Positions 1 through 5,201 of a DNA stretch of 5,388 nucleotides are shown here, one piece after another; within the stretch, counting starts at the first letter, position 1; each line of letters starts with the position of its first letter. Position numbers and translations under genes: made by a program. The notes below the pieces were generated by a model. That model saw nothing but the letters and a program-made list of their open reading frames with translations, was not told the origin of the DNA and made no database searches. Source of the DNA: an uncultured Dorea sp. (GTDB lineage: Bacteria; Bacillota; Clostridia; Lachnospirales; Lachnospiraceae); contig CAQNVT010000027.1 in assembly GCA_948844705.1 (NCBI GenBank), forward strand, positions 1-5,388, given 5' to 3'.

Positions 1-238
1 GGCTTCGGCACAATCTGTTATCGTAAGTGCCTTAAGCTTTTTTGCAGCGACGATCGGCGTAGGCTTTTATTCCAATATCGACATGATCAGTTCTCTGTGT
101 ATCCTGATGGCAAGAGGCGCAATCATCAGTATGCTGGTGGTAGTATTCGTTCTGCCGTCCATGTTTATGATATTTGACAGGGTAATCGTAAAGACAAGTA
201 AAGATTTTCAAATGAAGCAAATAGCAGGAAAGGAGTAA
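1..238 (+). CDS. MMPL-family (RND-type) transporter, C-terminal end only
   Basis: Only the last 78 codons lie in the window; the first full codon is at position 2 and the stop TAA is at 236-238. The visible peptide has two hydrophobic membrane segments, roughly SVIVSALSFFAATIGVGFYS and GAIISMLVVVFVLPSMFMIF, followed by a short basic cytoplasmic tail (DRVIVKTSKDF...). The pattern SxxSFFAATIGVG, then a short loop ending ILMARGAIIS, then a segment closing in LPSxxxxxD, is what I know from the C-terminal transmembrane bundle of MMPL/RND-type permeases of Firmicutes. These proteins export lipids or other hydrophobic substrates using the proton gradient; the substrate here cannot be told. The next gene starts 5 nt downstream and its ribosome binding site is inside this coding tail, so the two are probably translationally coupled. 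The family call rests on a short fragment. Confidence 0.8.
   Translation, partial: ASAQSVIVSALSFFAATIGVGFYSNIDMISSLCILMARGAIISMLVVVFVLPSMFMIFDRVIVKTSKDFQMKQIAGKE
226..235 (+). promoter_or_regulatory. Shine-Dalgarno embedded in the end of the MMPL gene
   Basis: AGGAAAGGAG at 226-235 lies in the last codons of the transporter, directly before its TAA, with 8 nt to the ATG at 244. Ribosomes finishing the transporter would end on this site, which fits translational coupling and supports 244 as the start of the downstream gene. Confidence 0.75.
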
Positions 239-243
239 TTTTT

Positions 244-2301
244 ATGAAAAATCAGATTGTAAAAAGAATGCTGGCAGGTTCTATGGCGGTTGTTGTAGGT
301 GCGGGATGCGTAGGCGCCTATGAATATCGTAATAAGGAGGCGGAGATTACGGTCTATGCCGAGGAGGACAAGGAAGAATTAAAGGAGACGGCCGAGAAGG
401 TATTAGAGGACAGCGATGCCGGGGAAACGGATGAGTTTTATAAGGAGGAGGCCGTATATGTAAAGGCAGATGCGGCGGGCAGGACGGAAGAGACGACGGT
501 TACAGAATGGCTTAAGAATACGGGAAACGGCCCGGTTTCTGATCTGTCGGAGCTTAAGGATATCCAGAATATCAAGGGAGAGGAGGAATTTACGGAAGGA
601 AAATCCGGAGAGCTTACCTGGAAGTCCGAGGGCGAGGATATCTATTATCAGGGTACGACAGACAAGGAGCTCCCGGTAGAGGTGAAGGTTTCCTATAAGC
701 TTGACGGTAAGGATATTTCGGCAGAGGAGCTTAAGGGCAGGGACGGAAAGGTAGAGATCCATATCGATTATGTGAATAAATCGAAGGAGAAGGTATCCGT
801 AAACGGAGAGGATACGGAGCTGTATACACCGTTTACCATGGTAACGGCGCTGATGCTTCCGACGGAGGAATATAAAAATGTAAAGGTAGACAACGGAAAA
901 ATCATTTCCGATGCGGACAGGGATATTGTGGTCGGGCTGGCATTCCCGGGGCTTAAGGAGAATTTAAAGCTTGACGAGGCAGAGGTAGACGTGGATATTC
1001 CGGAGAGCGTAACAATCACGGCGGACGTAAAGAATGCAAGCATAGGGCCGACTATGACGGTGGCGTCCGCAGATGTAATCGATAAGCTTGGCTTTGATAA
1101 GGTAAATGATTTTGACAGCTTTGAGGATTCCATCAATGAGCTTGATGATGCGGCAAAGCAGCTGGTGGACGGCTCAAAGGAAGCTTCGGACGGTGCGCAG
1201 ACTCTTGCAGACGGAGTTAATACGTTAAATGACAAGGGTTCGGAGCTGATCGCCGGAGTGGATACACTTGCGGCCGGCGTAAATGAGTATACAGGAGGCG
1301 TGAACAGTATTGCTGCGGGAAGTACAGAGGTGGCGTCCGGTGCGTGGAGCGTTAACGACGGAGCAAAAAGCCTGCAGGCAGGGATCGGAACGGCGTATAC
1401 AGGTGCGCAGGAGCTTAATGCCGGAATTCAGAGTGCGGAACAACAGGTTACCGAAGCTATGGCTGGAGCTATGACAAATGTCTCAACTAATTTGAACAGC
1501 GTGAACAATGCATTGGATGCCGCCCTTGGCATGCTTAATACGTCTGGAGGAGGAAACGGTATCAGTGCAGAAACTGTACCTACAGAATCAACGGATACAA
1601 TTGTTGCAAATTCTATGTCATATGTTCCTCAGGATCTGACACCAGAACAGCAGGCGGCGGTAAGTACAGCAATTGCGGCAGCAGTTGAAGAGGCAAATGC
1701 CAATCAGGAGGCAGTTGTAACACAGGCAGGTATGCCGAGTACACCTCAGGAATATATTACAATGGCTAAGAACGGTATCACAGGAATCCAGACGGCGATC
1801 TCAGACTCTCTTAACAACCCGTCACCGGAGCTTGCCGCTGGTTTTAATCGGCTTAAGGCTGGTGCCGGCGCTCTTGAAACCGGCCTTGGAAACTTATCCT
1901 CCGGAAGCATGGATCTTGTGAACGGAACGGGAAGCCTTGCGAACGGCGCACAGTCTCTCGCGGACGGCGCAGCGACCTTAAATGCCTCCAGCGGCCTTCT
2001 CACATCCGGAACCGCGCAGTTAAAACAGGGCGGTGCGCAGCTTATTTCCGGAACCGGACAGCTGGCGGACGGTGCAAATACCCTGGCGGCGGGAAATAAA
2101 ACTCTGGCAGACGGTATGTCTGAGTTTAAGACCTCCGGTATCGATAAGCTCACAGAGGTATTTAACGGGGATATCAAAAATGTAACCGCAAGACTTGAGG
2201 CTATGAGCGGGCTTGGACAGAGCTATACGTCCTTTGCAGGAATCAGGGACGGTGCAAAGGGAAGCACGAAGTTCATCATAGAGACAAAAGGTGTAGAATA
2301 A
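244..2301 (+). CDS. Exported xxxLxxG heptad-repeat protein, probable partner of the MMPL transporter
   Basis: This is a 685-residue protein of unknown biochemical role. Residues 1-8 are basic and 9-25 form one hydrophobic segment, giving a signal peptide or N-terminal anchor; VYA at 37-39 is a possible cleavage site. Residues 40-300 are acidic, lysine-rich and mostly soluble, with a beta-rich look (for example VEVKVSYKLDGKDIS, and VEIHIDYVNKSKEKV). Residues 300-399 and 529-628 are two arrays of seven-residue repeats with Leu and Gly spaced as xxxLxxG (QTLADGVNTLNDKGSELIAG; GSLANGAQSLADGAATL). They are separated by a non-repetitive Ala/Gln/Ser-rich stretch. The C-terminus (629-685) ends in FIIETKGVE with no second membrane segment. 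The repeats match the heptad family also found in YhgE/Pip-type surface proteins. Tight coupling to an MMPL gene suggests a periplasm-side or wall-side accessory of that transporter; this is inference. Confidence 0.8.
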   Translation: MKNQIVKRMLAGSMAVVVGAGCVGAYEYRNKEAEITVYAEEDKEELKETAEKVLEDSDAGETDEFYKEEAVYVKADAAGRTEETTVTEWLKNTGNGPVSDLSELKDIQNIKGEEEFTEGKSGELTWKSEGEDIYYQGTTDKELPVEVKVSYKLDGKDISAEELKGRDGKVEIHIDYVNKSKEKVSVNGEDTELYTPFTMVTALMLPTEEYKNVKVDNGKIISDADRDIVVGLAFPGLKENLKLDEAEVDVDIPESVTITADVKNASIGPTMTVASADVIDKLGFDKVNDFDSFEDSINELDDAAKQLVDGSKEASDGAQTLADGVNTLNDKGSELIAGVDTLAAGVNEYTGGVNSIAAGSTEVASGAWSVNDGAKSLQAGIGTAYTGAQELNAGIQSAEQQVTEAMAGAMTNVSTNLNSVNNALDAALGMLNTSGGGNGISAETVPTESTDTIVANSMSYVPQDLTPEQQAAVSTAIAAAVEEANANQEAVVTQAGMPSTPQEYITMAKNGITGIQTAISDSLNNPSPELAAGFNRLKAGAGALETGLGNLSSGSMDLVNGTGSLANGAQSLADGAATLNASSGLLTSGTAQLKQGGAQLISGTGQLADGANTLAAGNKTLADGMSEFKTSGIDKLTEVFNGDIKNVTARLEAMSGLGQSYTSFAGIRDGAKGSTKFIIETKGVE
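1141..1440 (+). repeat. Heptad-repeat array 1 (codons 300-399)
   Basis: About 14 consecutive seven-residue units with Gly at one fixed position and Leu, Val or Ile four to three residues before it, for example QLVDGSKEASDGAQTLADGV and AGVDTLAAGVNEYTGGVNSI. At DNA level the 21-nt units are diverged and no longer identical, although GACGG(A/C/T)G and GCxGGxG motifs recur. Array ends are approximate. Confidence 0.75.
1828..2127 (+). repeat. Heptad-repeat array 2 (codons 529-628)
   Basis: A second run of about 14 xxxLxxG heptads, cleaner than the first: ELAAG, ALETGLGNLSSG, SLANGAQSLADG, LISGTGQLADG, TLAAGNKTLADG. It is nearly the same length as the first array, and DNA motifs such as GCGGACGGYGC recur at multiples of 21 nt. 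Ends are approximate. Confidence 0.8.
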
Positions 2302-2356
2302 TCAGAACCTTTGTCTTGCATTAGATGCCAATATGTTGTAAGCTAAGTTCCAGACG

Positions 2357-2365
2357 AAGGAGAGG
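2357..2365 (+). promoter_or_regulatory. Ribosome binding site deciding the bioY start
   Basis: AAGGAGAGG at 2357-2365 serves two possible starts: TTG at 2368 (5 nt after AAGGAG) and in-frame ATG at 2374 (8 nt after GAGG, 11 nt after AAGGAG). I prefer the ATG on codon type and on the GAGG spacing, but the TTG would add only two residues and cannot be excluded. Confidence 0.6.
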
Positions 2366-2373
2366 TTTTGGAC

Positions 2374-2955
2374 ATGGCGAAGGAAAGCCAGTTTTTATCT
2401 GTCCGCGAGCTTACAGCAGGCGGCCTGTTTGCGGCGCTGATCGCCGCAGGTGCATTTATCAGGATAACACTGCCGACGGAACCACTGCCAATGCATTTTA
2501 CATTGCAGTGGTTCTTTGTGCTGCTTGCAGGGCTTCTTTTGAATAAAAGACTTGCGGGGATGAGTGTTGGGATATATCTTCTGATCGGGCTTGCGGGAGT
2601 GCCGGTATTTGCATCGGGAGGCGGGCCGTCCTACCTGCTCCGTCCGACCTTCGGGTATCTGCTGGGCTTTGCTGCTGCGGCATATGCGATGGCGGGGCTG
2701 TGCGGGCGGTCCCGCTCCCTTCGGTTCGGCAGGATGCTTGCGATCTCGCTGGCAGGCCTGTTGATCTATTACGGATTCGGAATCCTGTATTATTTCCTTG
2801 TCTGCCGTTTTCTGATATCCGGAGAGGTTACCTGGCAGATCCTTCTGTTTAACTGCTTTTTGCTCACGGCAGGGCCGGATGCGGTTCTTTGTGCGGCGGC
2901 AGTAAGCGCGGCGGTGAAGCTAAGGGGCGCGGTCAGAAGAATGCTGTATGATTAA
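2374..2955 (+). CDS. bioY: BioY, biotin-specific S component of an ECF transporter
   Basis: A 193-residue, almost entirely hydrophobic protein with about six membrane helices, the usual size for BioY. BioY binds biotin (vitamin B7) in the membrane and associates with a shared EcfA/EcfA'/EcfT energy module for ATP-driven uptake. Family marks are visible in order: the N-terminal helix with small-residue packing (GGLFAALIAAGAF, about 16-28), which in S components contacts EcfT; the MHFTLQWFFVLLAGLLLN segment equivalent to the BioY PFTLQxFFVLLAG signature; and the loop plus helix LIGLAGVPVFASGGG then LLRPTFGYLLGF. The C-terminal helix ends in a short basic tail (KLRGAVRRMLYD). No ecfA, ecfT, bio synthesis gene or birA is in the window, so this looks like a solo S component using an energy module encoded elsewhere. 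It lies 72 nt after the heptad-repeat gene and converges on the histidine kinase gene. Confidence 0.93.
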   Translation: MAKESQFLSVRELTAGGLFAALIAAGAFIRITLPTEPLPMHFTLQWFFVLLAGLLLNKRLAGMSVGIYLLIGLAGVPVFASGGGPSYLLRPTFGYLLGFAAAAYAMAGLCGRSRSLRFGRMLAISLAGLLIYYGFGILYYFLVCRFLISGEVTWQILLFNCFLLTAGPDAVLCAAAVSAAVKLRGAVRRMLYD

Positions 2956-2970
2956 GAGTTTTTGCGGAGC

Positions 2971-4239
2971 CTATGCATTCCGGATCAGGACGGTTACGGT
3001 AAAGGTATCCTCGGTATAAGAAATGTCCAGAGTCCCGTTATATTTTTCTACCATTTCCCGTACATTCGTAAGGCCGAAGCCGTGGGAGGCGCCGTCCTCC
3101 TTGTCGGATTTCATCTGTCCGTTCTGCTCGGTGATGCGGTTATTCTTCGCATTTTTGATCTCATAGGTAAAATAGCCCTGTTCGGTCACCCGGGCTTTTA
3201 CAGACATCTGCCGGTCTTTTGGATCCGGAATTTTTAAGGAGGCTTCAATGGCATTGTCCAGAGTATTTGAAAAAAGGCAGCAGAGACTGATGGCATCGAT
3301 GCCGGTCAGCTTGTCCAGCTCAATGTGGAAGAAGCAGTCGATGCCTTGCTTAAGCGCCAGATTATACTTGGAATTGAGGACGGCGTTGACGATGCTGTTT
3401 TTGCAGAATACACGGTTTCGTACCGTGAGCTCCTCTTCAATTTCTTTTAAGTAGTCCTTTGCCTCATCCTGATTTCCTGCGAGGAACAGAGATTGTATCG
3501 TACTTAAATGGTTATTCATATCATGGCGGAGCCTTCTAATCTCAGTTTGGTTCTGTTCCAGCTCCTCATAATAGCTTTTCTTTAATATCAGATTTCTTCT
3601 TTCCAGATCCTGTTTGATGCCTGTAACAAAATATTTTGCAAGGATGATGCAGCCTGAGTTGGTCGCAAAGCATGAGAAGGCGGCAGGCCATATTTTCCAG
3701 GTCTGTTTCGGTGAAAAGTAGATACAGGTGGTAATACAGACAAAGGAAGCCAGACAGATCATATCCAGAAGCATCCAGATCTTATCGTCAAAGAGCTTCT
3801 GCGCTTCCTTCAGATACTTTTCAAAAAGCTTATAAATACTGTACCAGATCAGCAGATGCAGGACAGGATCGGCTATGGTGCAGAACAGATCTATGGTTTT
3901 CGTCCATCCCAGCCGATATCCGATCACCCCGAATATATCCATGACAAGGAAGTTCTGGCTTATGATAAGCGGATAGAGGACGGCAACGGCGGCCAGCTTC
4001 TGCCAGGCGCTCCCCTTAAAGGCAATCAGCATTAAGGCGGTAAACCAGAGAAAATCTATGGTTATATTAAAAAAATCATTTGGAAAAATAATCATATTGG
4101 CACAGGTGGTACAGGATATATAAATGATAATATCCCAGAGCTTCCCGTCTCGTTTTAATGCAAACAGGGGAAGGATACGGAAAATAAGAAAGCCCTGTAC
4201 AAGCTGCTCCAGTGTGGTGATACAGGTTATAATATTCAT
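2971..4239 (-). CDS. GHKL-type (AgrC-like, HPK10) sensor histidine kinase
   Basis: A 422-residue membrane kinase whose start ATG is preceded by AGGAG (complement of 4246-4250) at 6 nt. Residues 1-205 hold about six hydrophobic segments and no extracellular domain, the layout of peptide-sensing AgrC-like kinases. A coiled linker (210-235) leads to the phosphoacceptor box RLRHDMNNHL with His239, which fits the HPK10 pattern RHDxxNH. The ATPase domain shows the N box SNTLDNAIEA (Asn325, Asn329), a degenerate IKNAKNN segment (361-367) where other kinases have DxGxG, and the G2 box SHGFGLTNVREMV (385-397). All expected catalytic parts are present, so it should be active. It would autophosphorylate and pass phosphate to the response regulator encoded 18 nt upstream in the same operon. 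The signal is unknown: no AgrB/AgrD-like genes are seen here. Confidence 0.93.
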   Translation of the reverse strand: MNIITCITTLEQLVQGFLIFRILPLFALKRDGKLWDIIIYISCTTCANMIIFPNDFFNITIDFLWFTALMLIAFKGSAWQKLAAVAVLYPLIISQNFLVMDIFGVIGYRLGWTKTIDLFCTIADPVLHLLIWYSIYKLFEKYLKEAQKLFDDKIWMLLDMICLASFVCITTCIYFSPKQTWKIWPAAFSCFATNSGCIILAKYFVTGIKQDLERRNLILKKSYYEELEQNQTEIRRLRHDMNNHLSTIQSLFLAGNQDEAKDYLKEIEEELTVRNRVFCKNSIVNAVLNSKYNLALKQGIDCFFHIELDKLTGIDAISLCCLFSNTLDNAIEASLKIPDPKDRQMSVKARVTEQGYFTYEIKNAKNNRITEQNGQMKSDKEDGASHGFGLTNVREMVEKYNGTLDISYTEDTFTVTVLIRNA

Positions 4240-4257
4240 GACAGGCTCCTTAAAATT

Positions 4258-4962
4258 TTACTCAAGAAGAAGACGCGCAAAGGCGATCTCCAGGGGCTGG
4301 CGGCAGGCCCGGCTTACAGGGAAGACCTTTGTTCCCAGGGTACAGCTGTCTTTTTCAAGGGCGGTGACAAAATTTAAGTTTACCAGATGGCGGTTGTGGC
4401 AGCGGACAAAATAATCCGGCAGCGTCTTCTTTACATCGTCAAGCTTCCCGTAGAAATCAAGCAGGCTTCCGTCTGACAGTGAGAGGATAATCTTTCTTTT
4501 GTCACTGGAGAAGGCAAGTATTTTCTGCATGGGAATCTTTATCGTTCCGGATTTTTGTTCCAGAGAGAAATACTGCTCCCTCTTTTTTCCAAGCTCATCC
4601 AGCGCCTGTGCAAGAACTCTCTGAATCTTTCTCTCGTCATAGGGCTTTAAAATATAGTGAAAGGCATGAACCTCATAGCCCTGAAAGACAAAATCCGGAT
4701 ATGCCGTCACAAAGATCAGGAGTGTCCGGGCATCGCGCTTTCTTAGGTGTCTGGCGGTCTCCATGCCGTTTAGGTCCTTCATCTCTATATCCAGAAACAG
4801 GATATCCAGCCATTCCGATTCCGCCCGGCCGACCAGTGCTTCGCCGGAGTCATATTCAAATATCCGGTAGTCTTCTCCTAAAAGCTGCAGCTTCTGCTCC
4901 AGAGGCAGGCGGAGAAGCTTCCGCATAGGAGCTTCGTCATCACAGATTCCGATGTTGATCAT
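4258..4962 (-). CDS. LytTR-family response regulator (AgrA/LytR-like)
   Basis: A 234-residue transcription factor, typical length for the family. The receiver domain (1-120) has the acidic pair Asp8-Asp9 in ICDDE, phosphoacceptor Asp58 in LFLDIEM, Thr86 in FVTAY and Lys106 in ILKPY, so all phosphorylation residues are intact. The LytTR DNA-binding domain spans about 134-232, marked by YFVRCHNRHLVNLNFV (184-199) and the closing FPVSRACRQPL (214-224). LytTR domains bind paired 9-bp direct repeats centred on GTT. The start is supported by AAGGAG (complement of 4972-4977), 9 nt before the ATG. It is the first gene of a two-gene operon with the histidine kinase. A TATAAT box lies just upstream and candidate LytTR repeats lie in the divergent region, so autoregulation and control of the divergent rightward promoter are both plausible. 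Confidence 0.94.
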   Translation of the reverse strand: MINIGICDDEAPMRKLLRLPLEQKLQLLGEDYRIFEYDSGEALVGRAESEWLDILFLDIEMKDLNGMETARHLRKRDARTLLIFVTAYPDFVFQGYEVHAFHYILKPYDERKIQRVLAQALDELGKKREQYFSLEQKSGTIKIPMQKILAFSSDKRKIILSLSDGSLLDFYGKLDDVKKTLPDYFVRCHNRHLVNLNFVTALEKDSCTLGTKVFPVSRACRQPLEIAFARLLLE

Positions 4963-4986
4963 AGGTGGTCTCTCCTTTTCCGATGG

Positions 4987-5015
4987 ATTATATGTCAGGT
5001 CAAAGTTATTTTACA
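4987..5015 (-). promoter_or_regulatory. Candidate promoter of the response regulator/kinase operon
   Basis: On the - strand a perfect TATAAT (complement of 4987-4992) lies about 25 nt before the response regulator ATG, leaving room for a short leader carrying only the ribosome binding site. At 17-bp spacing the -35 position (complement of 5010-5015) reads TGTAAA, a weak match to TTGACA. A good -10 with a poor -35 is typical of activator-dependent promoters. Confidence 0.5.
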
Positions 5016-5031
5016 GAAGAAATCTGTTTTT
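5002..5031 (+). promoter_or_regulatory. Weak candidate LytTR-type direct repeat beside the leftward promoter
   Basis: AAAGTTATT (5002-5010) and TCTGTTTTT (5023-5031) are 9-bp elements separated by 12 bp, a 21-bp period. The first fits the LytTR consensus [TA][AC][CA]GTTN[AG][TG] at all but one position; the second misses two. They flank the -35 position of the leftward promoter. The region is T-rich, so chance is a real alternative. Confidence 0.25.
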
Positions 5032-5056
5032 GTAAATGCGTCCGGGATATTAAAAT

Positions 5057-5086
5057 ACAAACTTTACAAAATCAATGTCAAACATG
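5057..5086 (-). promoter_or_regulatory. Candidate LytTR response-regulator binding repeats
   Basis: Read on the - strand, CATGTTTGA (complement of 5078-5086) and AAAGTTTGT (complement of 5057-5065) are direct repeats separated by 12 bp, a two-turn 21-bp period. AAAGTTTGT meets every position of the LytTR consensus [TA][AC][CA]GTTN[AG][TG]; the other repeat misses three positions but keeps GTTTG. The pair sits between the two divergent promoters of a LytTR regulator locus, where such sites are expected. One repeat overlaps the dyad at 5074-5091. Confidence 0.45.
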
Positions 5087-5091
5087 ACATT
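5074..5091. promoter_or_regulatory. Perfect 7-bp dyad upstream of the rightward promoter (operator-like)
   Basis: AATGTCA-AACA-TGACATT is a perfect inverted repeat with 7-bp arms and a 4-bp spacer. Outer CAA (5067-5069) and TTG (5096-5098) extend the symmetry after a 4-nt break on each side. It lies immediately before the putative -35 of the rightward promoter. Such a dyad suits a dimeric DNA-binding protein, a different mode from the tandem repeats bound by LytTR proteins, so a second regulator may act here. It is not followed by a T run and is not a terminator. Confidence 0.5.
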
Positions 5092-5095
5092 TGCC

Positions 5096-5127
5096 TTGAT
5101 GCGGCACGGCAGCGAATCCTCTATAAT
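5096..5127 (+). promoter_or_regulatory. Rightward promoter of the truncated ABC-type gene
   Basis: A perfect TATAAT at 5122-5127 is followed 34 nt later by an ATG with a strong ribosome binding site. The best -35 candidate, TTGATG at 5096-5101, leaves an unusually long 20-bp spacer; at 17 bp the sequence is ATGCGG, no match. The promoter therefore probably depends on an activator or on a spacer-distorting regulator. The dyad at 5074-5091 and the LytTR-like repeats lie just upstream. The -10 is convincing; the -35 is not. Confidence 0.55.
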
Positions 5128-5145
5128 TTGCCTTAAGGAAGGTTT

Positions 5146-5152
5146 AAGGAGG
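5146..5152 (+). promoter_or_regulatory. Strong Shine-Dalgarno for the 10-codon ABC-like start
   Basis: AAGGAGG at 5146-5152 is 9 nt before the ATG at 5162. A similar TTAAGGAAGG lies just before it (5133-5142), giving two SD-like stretches in tandem. This marks 5162 as a real translation start although the frame stops after ten codons. Confidence 0.7.
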
Positions 5153-5161
5153 TAATAGCTT

Positions 5162-5194
5162 ATGCTGCAGGTAAAGCATTTATCAAAAACTTAG
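5162..5194 (+). pseudogene. N-terminal remnant of an ABC transporter ATP-binding protein
   Basis: The frame reads MLQVKHLSKT and then TAG (5192-5194). MLxVKHLSKT followed by F or Y is the standard opening of ABC transporter ATPases of the BceA/LolD and related types, and such genes commonly lie divergent to, or beside, two-component systems in Firmicutes. Nothing after the stop resembles an ATPase in any + frame: there is no Walker A (GxxGxGKS/T), and the same frame meets another stop within about 20 codons. Promoter and ribosome binding site are intact, so the best reading is a deletion that joined the first codons of the ABC gene to unrelated sequence. Ten residues are little evidence; a genuine short leader peptide is the alternative. 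Confidence 0.45.
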
Positions 5195-5201
5195 TTCTGT
5201 C

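Noticed and set aside
244..318. Lipoprotein signal around Cys22 of the heptad-repeat protein
   Set aside because: The residues before the cysteine are V-G-A-G, without the Leu-like residue at -3 that a lipobox needs; a plain signal peptide or anchor fits better.
1141..2127. CRISPR-like or tandem DNA repeat array
   Set aside because: The 21-nt periodicity is explained by protein heptads in one continuous reading frame, and the units are diverged at DNA level.
403..2177. Several long reverse-strand open frames inside the heptad-repeat gene
   Set aside because: They mirror the biased codon use and repeats of the forward gene, have no ribosome binding sites and encode low-complexity, Ser/Ala/Pro-rich shadows.
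2316..2328. GCAT-TAG-ATGC palindrome as a regulatory site for bioY
   Set aside because: The 4-bp arms are too short to mean much and do not match the BirA box.
2311..2337. Promoter before bioY (TTGTCT ... TATGTT)
   Set aside because: The spacer is 15 bp and the -10 is poor; not strong enough to annotate.
2965..2982. CGGA...TCCG inverted repeat between bioY and the kinase gene as a bidirectional terminator
   Set aside because: Only a 4-bp stem with a 10-nt loop and no T run on the correct side of either transcript.
4608..4928. Forward open frame of 106 codons opposite the response regulator
   Set aside because: It is antisense to a clear REC-LytTR gene, with Arg/Pro/Ser-rich composition and no ribosome binding site.
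5013..5027. ACAGA-AGAAA-TCTGT hairpin followed by Ts as a terminator
   Set aside because: The stem is only 5 bp and AT-rich, and it sits in an intergenic promoter region rather than after a gene; it could at most be part of an operator.
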